Below, one piece after another: positions 1 through 8,145 of a stretch of 64,000 nt of DNA; the stretch's first letter is position 1; each line of letters starts with the position of its first letter. The notes under the pieces were generated by a model that saw only the letters and a program-made list of their open reading frames with translations, was not told the origin of the DNA and made no database searches. Source of the DNA: JBFFZF01 sp050732695 (GTDB lineage: Bacteria; Gemmatimonadota; Gemmatimonadetes; Longimicrobiales; RSA9); the NCBI GenBank assembly GCA_050732695.1, contig JBOHRL010000033.1, forward strand, positions 1 to 64,000. Reading direction: 5' to 3'. The position numbers were made by a program, and so were the translations under genes.

Positions 1-2601
1 CGCATCGTTGGGCTGCACGCCGAACAGAACGCTCGCGAGCAGACGCGTTGCAGCGATTGCGGCGATGAGCCCGACGGCGAGGCCGGATCCGACCACACGC
101 AGTCCCTGTGCGAATACGAGGCCGAGAATACCGGGGCCGTCGGCGCCGAGCACGAGGCGGACGCCGAACTCGTGCCTGCGTCGTAATACGCTGTTCGACA
201 CGACACCGTAGATCCCCATTGCGGCGAGGACGAGTGCGCCGGATGCGAAACCGGCGATGAGCACGAGACTCAGGCGATGCTGTCCGAGCGACTGTCGCAC
301 GCGCGCTTCCATGGTCTGAACATCGGCCATGGGGACCGCGGCATCCAGGGAACGGAGTGCAGTGCGGGCCGGCTCGATCAGGGATCGAGGATCTCCGCTC
401 GTGCGCAGGACGTGGTACATCGCAGCGCGAGGCATCTGAGCGAGCGGTCGATACACCTGCCCGCGGTCATCGGAGAACACGTTGTAGAATCGCGAATGGC
501 GTGTGACGCCGATGATCGCCAGCGAGTCCCCATCCAGCGTCATACGCCGGCCCGTCGCGCGGCCTGCCGGAAAGAAGCGACGTGCGAGCGTTTCATCGAT
601 GAGCGCGACGCCGGGTGCCTGCGCATCGTCACGCACCTCGAACGTGCGCCCTTCGACGAGTGCGATGCCCATCGCTTCGAGGTAGCCCGGCGCGGCTGCG
701 AAGTAGTCGATCAACGGACCATCGGCATTCGCATCGCCCGTGTTGCCAGGCGCATTCGGGAACCACGCAGTCGTCTGGTTCGCGCCAGCCAGGAGCGGAA
801 CAGCATCGACTGCACCCGTAGCTTCGACGCCGGGCAATTCCCCAAGGCGGGTGCGCAGATTCTCGTGAAAGCGGACTGACCTCGACCCATCCGGATCCTC
901 GAAGCCGGAAAGCGGAACTCGAAAGGTCAGGACGCCTGCCGCCTCGAAACCCGCGTCCGCTCGGAGCAGCGTTGCCACACTGCGCGCGACCAGCCCGGCA
1001 CTCACGAGCAACACGAGGGACAGAGCAACCTGCACGGCGACGAGGATCGAACGCGTTCGCGCTGCATCGGCGGCGCCACCCGCGCGCGGACCTGAGGCGC
1101 GCAGCCGTTCCCAGACGCCACGACCGGATAGGCGCAGCGCCGGCCACAACGCCGCCCCGATGGCCAGCAGAATCGACACGCCGAGCGTGATTGCAATCAC
1201 ACTCGCATCGACCCCGATGGCTTCTGTCCTTGGCAGTGACGGCGGCGCCAATGCCAGCAGGCCATCCACCGCGAAAGGCGCCAACGCAAGTCCGGCGACA
1301 CAACCGACAAGGCAGACCAGCAGACTTTCGCCGAGCAGGTCCACCACGGATGTCAGGCGCGCCGCGCCGAGCGCCGATCGCACCGCGACATCGCGCGCGC
1401 GCACCGCAGCTCGAGCGAACCACAACGTGGCCAGGTTCGCACCCAGCGTCAGCAGCAGGAACGCCGAAGCGCAAAGCAGAGCGCCCAGCACCGGTCGTAC
1501 GTCACGGATCAGATCGTCTCTCAGCGGCACGCTCCACAGACGCAGCCCGCGATTGCCGAACGCTTCCTCGTCCAACTGCCGCGACACGGACTCGAGCGCG
1601 CCGCTGGTGGCCCCCGCACTCGCGCCTTCCCGCATCCGCGCCAACCCCGCAAACATGCCCGCGCCCGGACTCGCCGCCGCGAGATTCGCCTGCATCACCA
1701 GATACATGTCCGCCGGTACCGGATCACCAAGGCTCGAGTGCATGACGAACCGGAATCCCCGCGGCGCCACCCCGATGACTCGCACTGGCTGCCCGTCCAG
1801 GAAAATGTCCTGCCCGACAACCGACGCGTCGCCCCCGAAGCGGCCCTGCCATATGTCGTGGCCCAGGACAACGACTGGCGCGGCCGCAGAGTCCGATTCG
1901 CCCCCCGCGAAGCCTCGCCCCAGCGCAGGCTGCACGCCCAGGACGTCGAAGAATTCGTCGCTCGCAACCAGAAGCCGCACCTCTTCCGCCGCCGTCCCGT
2001 CCGCAGCCGTCAGATTGGCCCGGTCCGCATCCAGGCCAACCACCGCCTCGAACGCGTCCGTCTGTTCGCGCAATAAGGAGATATCCGGTCCGCCCAGCCA
2101 GCCGCGTGGAAAGTCCGCCCACGTATAGTCCCGCCACACCCACTGCAATCCCATAACATCACGATACGGCGGCGCCTCCAACAGCACCCCGTCCACCACG
2201 CTCAGAATCGACGCAAATGTGCCAACCCCGAACGCCACGGATAATACCGTGATAACCGTGAACGCCGGCGCTCGCGCAAGCCGCCGCCCGCTGTGCCGGA
2301 TCCCTTGCGCGACTCGCTCGAACCACGCACCCCGGCCGCGATCCGCCCGGGCGTCAACGGCAGCCCTCCCTGGACGGACGCGCTCGAGGATCGCACTGCC
2401 CAACGCGCTGCCGATCCCTGACACCAACGCCCGCACGCCACCCGGCCAGCCACGCTCCCGGTGCGCCATGCGATAATCGTCGCGGAACGTTTCCGCCATC
2501 TCCGCGCCATACCGCTCCCGGAACTCCCGCGAATGCAGCCGAACGGCGATCCGGAACAGACGCTCCGCCGGACCCGGACGGATCCTGCGCTCCTCACTCA
2601 T
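1..2601 (-). CDS. ADOP-family ABC transporter permease (MacB/FtsX type), partial
   Basis: Large orphan permease of the duplicated ADOP kind, common in Acidobacteria and Gemmatimonadota next to PadR regulators. The start ATG at 2601 overlaps the PadR stop (ATGA), and 867 codons stay open to the window edge. An N-terminal cytoplasmic segment has the ADOP-like pattern REFRERYGAEMAETFRDD. A first MacB-PCD/FtsX module follows (membrane stretch ITVLSVAFGVGTFASILSVV, then a periplasmic domain with VRVIGVAPRGFRF). A second FtsX module near the edge reads GIYGVVSNSVLRRRHEFGVR. The family is usually about 800-900 aa, so only about 20-30 residues should be missing. The substrate is unknown; MacB-like permeases export peptides, antibiotics or lipids using a separate ATPase, and none is visible here. 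The family is secure; the role is not. Confidence 0.88.
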   Translation of the reverse strand, partial: MSEERRIRPGPAERLFRIAVRLHSREFRERYGAEMAETFRDDYRMAHRERGWPGGVRALVSGIGSALGSAILERVRPGRAAVDARADRGRGAWFERVAQGIRHSGRRLARAPAFTVITVLSVAFGVGTFASILSVVDGVLLEAPPYRDVMGLQWVWRDYTWADFPRGWLGGPDISLLREQTDAFEAVVGLDADRANLTAADGTAAEEVRLLVASDEFFDVLGVQPALGRGFAGGESDSAAAPVVVLGHDIWQGRFGGDASVVGQDIFLDGQPVRVIGVAPRGFRFVMHSSLGDPVPADMYLVMQANLAAASPGAGMFAGLARMREGASAGATSGALESVSRQLDEEAFGNRGLRLWSVPLRDDLIRDVRPVLGALLCASAFLLLTLGANLATLWFARAAVRARDVAVRSALGAARLTSVVDLLGESLLVCLVGCVAGLALAPFAVDGLLALAPPSLPRTEAIGVDASVIAITLGVSILLAIGAALWPALRLSGRGVWERLRASGPRAGGAADAARTRSILVAVQVALSLVLLVSAGLVARSVATLLRADAGFEAAGVLTFRVPLSGFEDPDGSRSVRFHENLRTRLGELPGVEATGAVDAVPLLAGANQTTAWFPNAPGNTGDANADGPLIDYFAAAPGYLEAMGIALVEGRTFEVRDDAQAPGVALIDETLARRFFPAGRATGRRMTLDGDSLAIIGVTRHSRFYNVFSDDRGQVYRPLAQMPRAAMYHVLRTSGDPRSLIEPARTALRSLDAAVPMADVQTMEARVRQSLGQHRLSLVLIAGFASGALVLAAMGIYGVVSNSVLRRRHEFGVRLVLGADGPGILGLVFAQGLRVVGSGLAVGLIAAIAATRLLASVLFGVQPNDA

Positions 2602-2975
2602 CCCTGCCTCCCGGGAGCACCCAGCACGCCACTCGCTCGCGCTGCCCGAACCAGCGCTTCGAGTCGCTGCGCCTCCGCCTTCACCACCTGTCCGCCCAGC
2701 CCCGTCAGACGGTAGTAGTTCCGCCGCTCATCATCCTGGTCCGGCGCCGGCCTCCGATCGCTTCCCTCGATCATCCCCTGCTCCTCCAACCGCCGCAACC
2801 CTCGATACAGCGTCCCCACACTCGGTCGGCCCGCCGCCCCCATCCGCTCTCCCGCATCCAGCAGAATCCCGTACCCGTGCCGCTCGCTTCGGCTCAGGCT
2901 CAACAGGATCTGGAACTCGATCGGTCTCAAGGGCAGGAACGCCTCGGGTCTAGGTCTGGTCGTCCGCTCGGGCAT
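2598..2975 (-). CDS. PadR family transcriptional regulator
   Basis: A 125-aa winged-helix repressor of the short PadR type. Visible signatures are the N-terminal helices (LRPIEFQILLSLSRSERHGYGI), the recognition-helix pattern PSVGTLYRGLRRLEEQGMI (about residues 51-69), and the wing RRNYYRLTGLG. I chose the ATG at 2975 because AGGAG lies 5 nt upstream; an in-frame ATG at 2996 has no ribosome site. The stop overlaps the permease start by 4 bp, so the two are co-transcribed and translationally coupled. PadR proteins of this kind typically repress the adjacent permease and themselves; the ligand is unknown. Confidence 0.9.
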   Translation of the reverse strand: MPERTTRPRPEAFLPLRPIEFQILLSLSRSERHGYGILLDAGERMGAAGRPSVGTLYRGLRRLEEQGMIEGSDRRPAPDQDDERRNYYRLTGLGGQVVKAEAQRLEALVRAARASGVLGAPGRQG

Positions 2976-3006
2976 AGGCTCTCCTGGCGCATGCATGCGT
3001 TATGGA

Positions 3007-3025
3007 TATATGCATGGCGAATATA
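3007..3025 (-). promoter_or_regulatory. Candidate PadR operator/promoter
   Basis: Inverted repeat TATAT-N9-ATATA located 31-50 bp upstream of the padR ATG, in an otherwise GC-rich stretch. PadR operators are AT-rich dyads of about this size that overlap the promoter, so autoregulation is plausible. On the minus strand TATATT could also be a -10 element. Assignment is by position and composition only. Confidence 0.4.
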
Positions 3026-3185
3026 GGTCGCCCTGCGTGCCGGCGTCAAGCCGGAACCGAGGCCGGCCGGCGATTCTTCCGCGGTTGCCGGTGGCGGTCG
3101 TGGGGGGACGGTTGCGAGGGGGCGGATGGAATCCGATTGTCAGGGGCTGTGCGAATCGGGAAGGGCGGGGCGCATTCGCGTGAAG

Positions 3186-3403
3186 CGGCAGCGGAGGCGG
3201 TGGCGGAGGCGGTGGCGGTGACGATGGGTGACGAGGTTGGGAAAGGGCGGGGTCGGTGGCGGTGGTGGGTGGCGGTGGTGGTGGCGGTGTCGGAAGAGAT
3301 GGCGGTGGCGGAGATGGTGACGGAAGAGATGGCGGTGGCGTTGGCGGTGGGCGGAGGCGGTGTCGGACGAGATGGCGTTGGTGGTGGGCGGTGGCGGTGA
3401 TGG
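3186..3403. repeat. GGCGGT-rich low-complexity tract
   Basis: About 220 bp made almost entirely of GGTGGCGGA/GGTGGC-like words, strongly purine/G-biased on the plus strand. It includes a 20-bp exact direct repeat (3291-3310 and 3321-3340, period 30) and G-runs near 3238-3260 that could form a quadruplex. All frames give only Gly- or Pro-rich low-complexity peptides, so I do not call a gene. It fills most of the gap between the padR promoter and the FeS-NrfD gene, so it would lie in or near the leader of the respiratory cluster. The remainder of 3026-3453 shows nothing I recognise. Confidence 0.7.
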
Positions 3404-3453
3404 AGCGGGAGGGGGCGTCGAGGCGAACGAGGGACGAAGGAGGGGCGCTGGGA

Positions 3454-5070
3454 ATGGCGGTGACGAATGCGGGCGGTGGGGTGAAGTGGGCGAAGGTCAT
3501 CGACCAGACGCGGTGCATCGGCTGTCATGCATGCACGACGGCGTGCAAGTCGGAGAACGAGGTGCCGCTGGCGGTAACGCGGACGTACGTGAAGTACGTG
3601 GACGTGGGCGTGTTTCCGCAGACACGCCGGGCGTTTCAGGTCACGCGCTGCAATCAATGTGACGATGCGCCGTGCACGACGGCGTGTCCGACGCGAGCGA
3701 TGTACCGGCGGCCGGACGGGATCGTCGATTTTGACAAGACGATCTGCATCGGCTGCAAGGCGTGCATTGCCGCGTGTCCGTACGACGCGATCTTCATCAA
3801 TCCGGAAGACCACTCGGCGGAGAAGTGCAATTTCTGCGCGCATCGGCTGGACATGGGGCTGGAGCCCGCGTGTGTGGTGGTGTGTCCGACGGAAGCGATT
3901 CTGGTGGGGGATCTGAATGATCCGTTATCGAAGGTTGCGCAGATCGTGAACCGTGACGCGGTGACGGTGAGGCGGCCGGAGAAGGAGACGCATCCGAAGC
4001 TGTTCTACAAGGGGGCGCACCAGGCGACACTGGACCCGATTGCGGCGCGCCGGCCGGGTGGTGATCTGTTTCTGTGGGGCGAGCAGGTGGGCGGGGCGAG
4101 GGGCGGGCACGGTGCGGTGATCACGTCGGGTCATCCAGGTGCGTGGAGCAACAGTTCGGCGGCTGCGGTGCTGTCATACGACGTACCGCATCGAGCGCCG
4201 TGGGACTGGCGCGTGAGTCTGTACACGTGGACGAAGGGAATTGCGGCGGGCGTGTACCTGGTTCCGTTCGTGCTGGCGCTGGCGGGCCAGACGACGTGGT
4301 CGCATCCGTTGTGGCTGTGGGGAGCACCTGTGGCGGGCGGCCTGTTCCTGGCGCTGACGGGCGCGCTCCTGATCTGGGATCTCGAGCATCCGGCGCGCTT
4401 TCACTACCTTTTCACTCGCCCGCAGTGGAAGAGCTGGCTGGTGCGCGGCGGTTTTCTGATCGGCGCTTATGCGCTGATCCTGCTGATCCATTTCGTAGCA
4501 ACGCTGCTTGGTGCGCGCGATGTGCAGCCGGGCCTCGGCATACTCGGCGTGCCGCTCGCGGTGATGACGGCCGTGTACACGGCGTATCTGTTCGCGCAGG
4601 CGAAGGCGCGCGATCTGTGGCAGAATCCGCTGATGGTGCCGCACCTTCTGGTGCAGGCTGTCCTGGCGGGATCTGCATTGCTCGCTCCGTTTGCCGCGTG
4701 GCTTGCGTCGATCGGGGCGACAGGGGTATTCGGCCCGATCGCATCGACGGCGCCGCAACTGCCGGGTGCGGGTCCGCCGCACGATGCGACGTGGCTGTTG
4801 CTTTCGATCGTGGCTGTGATGAGCGGCGTTCATCTGCTTCTCGTTCTGGGCGAGTCGACGTTGACGCATGGGACGGCGCACGGTCGTTTGGCGGCATGGG
4901 AGATGACCCGCGGTGGATACGCGGTATGGTTCCGGGCGGGGATCGTTCTCGTTCTCGCGGGCGTGACGGCGCCGTGGCTCGGTGTGCCGGCAGCGCTGGC
5001 CTCACTGATCGGTGTGCTTGCGCACGAACACGCCTACGTACAAGCGGGTCAAGCCGTGCCTCTCGCATGA
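3454..5070 (+). CDS. Four-cluster ferredoxin fused to NrfD membrane subunit
   Basis: A 538-aa fusion of an electron-transfer subunit and a quinone-reactive membrane subunit. Residues 21-144 hold four 4Fe-4S sites of the DmsB/PsrB type: C21/24/27/31, C66/69/74/78, C98/101/104/108, C125/128/140/144. From about residue 255 an NrfD/PsrC-like domain (SLYTWTKGIAAGVYLVPF) continues with roughly eight hydrophobic segments to the end. There is no Tat signal, so the FeS part should face the cytoplasm, as in SoeABC-like complexes. I chose the ATG at 3454 (AAGGAGG at 3437-3443); an in-frame extension upstream would only encode poly-Gly from the low-complexity tract. It lies 90 bp before the molybdoenzyme gene, its evident partner. 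FeS and NrfD parts are usually separate genes, so the fusion is notable. Confidence 0.88.
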   Translation: MAVTNAGGGVKWAKVIDQTRCIGCHACTTACKSENEVPLAVTRTYVKYVDVGVFPQTRRAFQVTRCNQCDDAPCTTACPTRAMYRRPDGIVDFDKTICIGCKACIAACPYDAIFINPEDHSAEKCNFCAHRLDMGLEPACVVVCPTEAILVGDLNDPLSKVAQIVNRDAVTVRRPEKETHPKLFYKGAHQATLDPIAARRPGGDLFLWGEQVGGARGGHGAVITSGHPGAWSNSSAAAVLSYDVPHRAPWDWRVSLYTWTKGIAAGVYLVPFVLALAGQTTWSHPLWLWGAPVAGGLFLALTGALLIWDLEHPARFHYLFTRPQWKSWLVRGGFLIGAYALILLIHFVATLLGARDVQPGLGILGVPLAVMTAVYTAYLFAQAKARDLWQNPLMVPHLLVQAVLAGSALLAPFAAWLASIGATGVFGPIASTAPQLPGAGPPHDATWLLLSIVAVMSGVHLLLVLGESTLTHGTAHGRLAAWEMTRGGYAVWFRAGIVLVLAGVTAPWLGVPAALASLIGVLAHEHAYVQAGQAVPLA

Positions 5071-5160
5071 AGCGCGATGGTACGAACGCCGGTCGGTGGT
5101 TCGATTCGTAGAAGTCGATCTCGAAGGATGGTGAGCGGACCGATCGTTGAAGGAGCTGGA

Positions 5161-8091
5161 ATGGAACGCAGTCGTGAAGGGGACCGCGTCACAGCCGCGC
5201 AACCGGAGGTCGAAGCGCGTGGCGAGACGTTCACGCAGGGTCCGAGTGGCATCCACCTCGCATCGTATCCGCCGCGTGAGCGGTGGGACGATTGGGTCGA
5301 GCTCGATTCGAAGTCGTGGCCGGTGCGCGTCGAGAAGCGGTACACGCTGGTTCCCACGACGTGCTTCAACTGTGAGTCGGCGTGCGGACTTCTCGCGTAC
5401 GTGGACAAGACGACGTTGCGCGTGCGCAAGTTCGAGGGGAACCCGCTGCATCCGGGTTCGCGCGGGCGGAATTGTGCGAAGGGGCCGGCGACGCTCAACC
5501 AGGTCGAGGATCCGGATCGCATCCTGCAACCGATGAAACGGAGCGGCGCGCGCGGTGGCGGCGAATGGCAGCCGGTCTCGTGGGACGAAGCGCTGGATGC
5601 GATCGCGGAGCGGATCCGACAGGCGCTGCTGGATGGACGTCGCAACGAAATCATGTACCATGTCGGCAGGCCGGGCGAAGACGGATATACGGAACGTGTC
5701 CTGGCGGCGTGGGGTGTCGACGGCCACAACTCGCACACGAACATCTGTTCGAGTGGCGCGCGCGCCGGCTATCACTTCTGGATGGGCCTGGACCGTCCCA
5801 GTCCGGACCACGCCAACGCAAAAGTGATCCTGCTGATCAGCTCGCACCTCGAGGCCGGCCATTACTTCAATCCGCACGCGCAACGTGTCATCGAAGGAAG
5901 GAAGAACGGCGCAAAGCTGATCGTGTTTGACACACGGCTATCGAATACGGCAACCCACGCTGACTGGTGGGTTGCGCCGTACCCCGGCTCGGAAGCGGCC
6001 ATTCTGCTTGCCATTGCCAGCTATCTGATTCGGGAACGCAAGTACAACCGTGCCTTTGTTGAACGCTGGTGGAACTGGCGCGAATACATGACGTCCGAGC
6101 GCCCGGCCTCGCCCGATGCCGAGGTTCGCTTCGATGCGTTCGAGAAGGTGCTCGACGAAACATACGCCGAGTATACGTTCGAGTTCGCGGAGCAGGAGAG
6201 CGGTGTTGCTGCTGCGACGATCCGCGCGATCGCAGACTGCGTGGCGACGGCCGGGACGCGGCTTTCGACGCACAACTGGCGGAGTGCGGCCGCAGGCAAT
6301 CTGGGTGGATGGCAGGTCGCGCGCACACTGTTCATGTTGAATGCGCTCATGGGTGCTGTCGCGACGGAAGGCGGCACGTTTCCGAACGCGTGGCACAAGT
6401 TTGTGCCGAAACCCATCTACACACCGCCACATCCAGACACATGGAACGGCACGTCGTGGCCCACGGAGTATCCGCTGGCGATGTTCGAGATGTCGTTCCT
6501 GCTGCCGCACCTGCTCCGGGACGGGCGAGGCCGGCTCGCGGTGTACTTCAGCCGCGTCTACAATCCGGTGTGGACCAATCCGGATGGTTTTTCGTGGATC
6601 GAGGCGCTGACCGACGAACAGAGGGTGGGCCTTCATGTCGCGCTCACGCCGACGTGGAGTGAAACGGCATTTTTCGCGGATTATGTGTTGCCCGTCGGTC
6701 TGGGTTCGGAACGTCACGACCTGCACTCGTACGAGCAGTACGACGGGCAGTGGATCGGGTTCCGCCAGCCGGTGCTGCGTGTTGCCCGGGAGCGGGCGGG
6801 AGAACGGATCACGGACACGCGTCAGGTGAATCCGGGCCAGGTGTGGGAGGAGAACGAGTTCTGGATCGAACTCTCGTGGCGGATCGATCCGGATGGGGCT
6901 CTCGGTATTCGCAGGTTCTTCGAGTCAAGGCAGGCACCCGGTGAGAAACTCGGCATCGACGAATACTACGCATATATCTTCGAGAACTCGGTGCCCGGGC
7001 TGCCGGCCGCGGCGAGTGCGGCGGGCCTGACGCCATTCGAGTACATGCGGCGGTACGGCGCCTTCGAGGTCTCGAAACACATTGGCGCCGTGCACGAGCA
7101 GGAGGTACCGCGCAGCGAACTGGAGGATGTGAAGGCGGATCGCTTCGGTCGCGTGTTCACGCGCGCGGCAAAGCCGGCATCGCCCAACATCGTCCCACAG
7201 CCGGCACCGGATGGTGATGGGGACGGCCGTCGGGCCGCAGGCGTTCTGGTCGAAGGACGAGTTGTACGCGGGTTCCCGACGCCGAGCGGCCGGCTCGAGT
7301 TCTGGTCGCGCACGCTCGCCGAATGGGGCTGGCCCGAGCACGCTCTGCCGGCGTACATCCGCAGTCACGTCCACCGCGACAACATCGCCGCGGACCAGAT
7401 GCCGTTGATCTCGACGTTTCGACTGCCGGTCCACGTGCACACGCGAAGCGGAAACGCGAAATGGCTCGATGAAATCGCACACTCGAATCCGCTGTGGCTG
7501 CACACCTCCGATGCGCAACGGATCGGCGTTGTCACCGGCGATCTCGTGCGTGTCGAAACGGCCATCGGCCACTTTGTCGTGAAGGCATGGGTGACAGAAG
7601 GGATTCGGCCGGGTGTGGTGGCGTGCAGTCACCACATGGGTCGCTGGAAGCCGGGCAGCGAAGGTCAGCGCCAGATCATGGCGACCGTTTCGCTCAGCCA
7701 TGATGGCGATCGCTGGACAATGCGTCGCCAACACGGTGTGCTGCCGTACGATTCCACGGATCCTGACACGCGCCGCATCTGGTGGACCGATGCGGGTGTC
7801 CATCAGAACCTCACGTTCCCCGTGCAGCCGGATCCGATTTCGGGGATGCATTGCTGGCATCAGGCGGTGCGCGTGCGCAAAGCCGGGTCTGGCGATCGTT
7901 ATGGCGATGTGCAGGTGGACACCGGGAAAGCACATGATGTGTATCGCGACTGGATCAGGTTGACCCGCGCGGCCGATCGGTACTCGCCCGATGGGACGCG
8001 TAGACCGCACTGGCTGATGCGGCCGCTCCGCCCCACACGCGAGGCGTACCGGCTGCCAGCCCACCGCCAGAGCGTGGAGGCGAAGCCTTGA
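5161..8091 (+). CDS. Molybdopterin oxidoreductase catalytic subunit (SoeA/PsrA-like)
   Basis: A 976-aa member of the DMSO-reductase superfamily. An N-terminal 4Fe-4S site is formed by C68/C71/C75/C105 (TTCFNCESACG, then GRNCAKGPA). The likely Mo-ligand loop is SHTNICSSGARAG, with Cys196 as candidate ligand. Molybdopterin-binding segments follow (VILLISSHLEAGHYFNPHAQ; a C-terminal MopB domain with GDLVRVETAIG). No Tat signal is seen, so a cytoplasmic enzyme is expected. With the FeS-NrfD partner this matches the layout of the cytoplasmic sulfite dehydrogenase SoeABC, but polysulfide, thiosulfate or other oxyanion chemistry cannot be excluded. The start at 5161 has GAAGGAG 5 nt upstream. The SulP gene follows after 54 bp. 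Confidence 0.88.
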   Translation: MERSREGDRVTAAQPEVEARGETFTQGPSGIHLASYPPRERWDDWVELDSKSWPVRVEKRYTLVPTTCFNCESACGLLAYVDKTTLRVRKFEGNPLHPGSRGRNCAKGPATLNQVEDPDRILQPMKRSGARGGGEWQPVSWDEALDAIAERIRQALLDGRRNEIMYHVGRPGEDGYTERVLAAWGVDGHNSHTNICSSGARAGYHFWMGLDRPSPDHANAKVILLISSHLEAGHYFNPHAQRVIEGRKNGAKLIVFDTRLSNTATHADWWVAPYPGSEAAILLAIASYLIRERKYNRAFVERWWNWREYMTSERPASPDAEVRFDAFEKVLDETYAEYTFEFAEQESGVAAATIRAIADCVATAGTRLSTHNWRSAAAGNLGGWQVARTLFMLNALMGAVATEGGTFPNAWHKFVPKPIYTPPHPDTWNGTSWPTEYPLAMFEMSFLLPHLLRDGRGRLAVYFSRVYNPVWTNPDGFSWIEALTDEQRVGLHVALTPTWSETAFFADYVLPVGLGSERHDLHSYEQYDGQWIGFRQPVLRVARERAGERITDTRQVNPGQVWEENEFWIELSWRIDPDGALGIRRFFESRQAPGEKLGIDEYYAYIFENSVPGLPAAASAAGLTPFEYMRRYGAFEVSKHIGAVHEQEVPRSELEDVKADRFGRVFTRAAKPASPNIVPQPAPDGDGDGRRAAGVLVEGRVVRGFPTPSGRLEFWSRTLAEWGWPEHALPAYIRSHVHRDNIAADQMPLISTFRLPVHVHTRSGNAKWLDEIAHSNPLWLHTSDAQRIGVVTGDLVRVETAIGHFVVKAWVTEGIRPGVVACSHHMGRWKPGSEGQRQIMATVSLSHDGDRWTMRRQHGVLPYDSTDPDTRRIWWTDAGVHQNLTFPVQPDPISGMHCWHQAVRVRKAGSGDRYGDVQVDTGKAHDVYRDWIRLTRAADRYSPDGTRRPHWLMRPLRPTREAYRLPAHRQSVEAKP

Positions 8092-8145
8092 CGCTGAACG
8101 TTTCAAGGATCGAGGCGTGGACCCGGGTGTCGATGTCTTGAATCC

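Noticed and set aside
3000..3518. Proline-rich minus-strand frame over the G-rich tract
   Set aside because: Low-complexity translation of the GGCGGT words; no ribosome site or domain, and it overlaps the FeS gene start.
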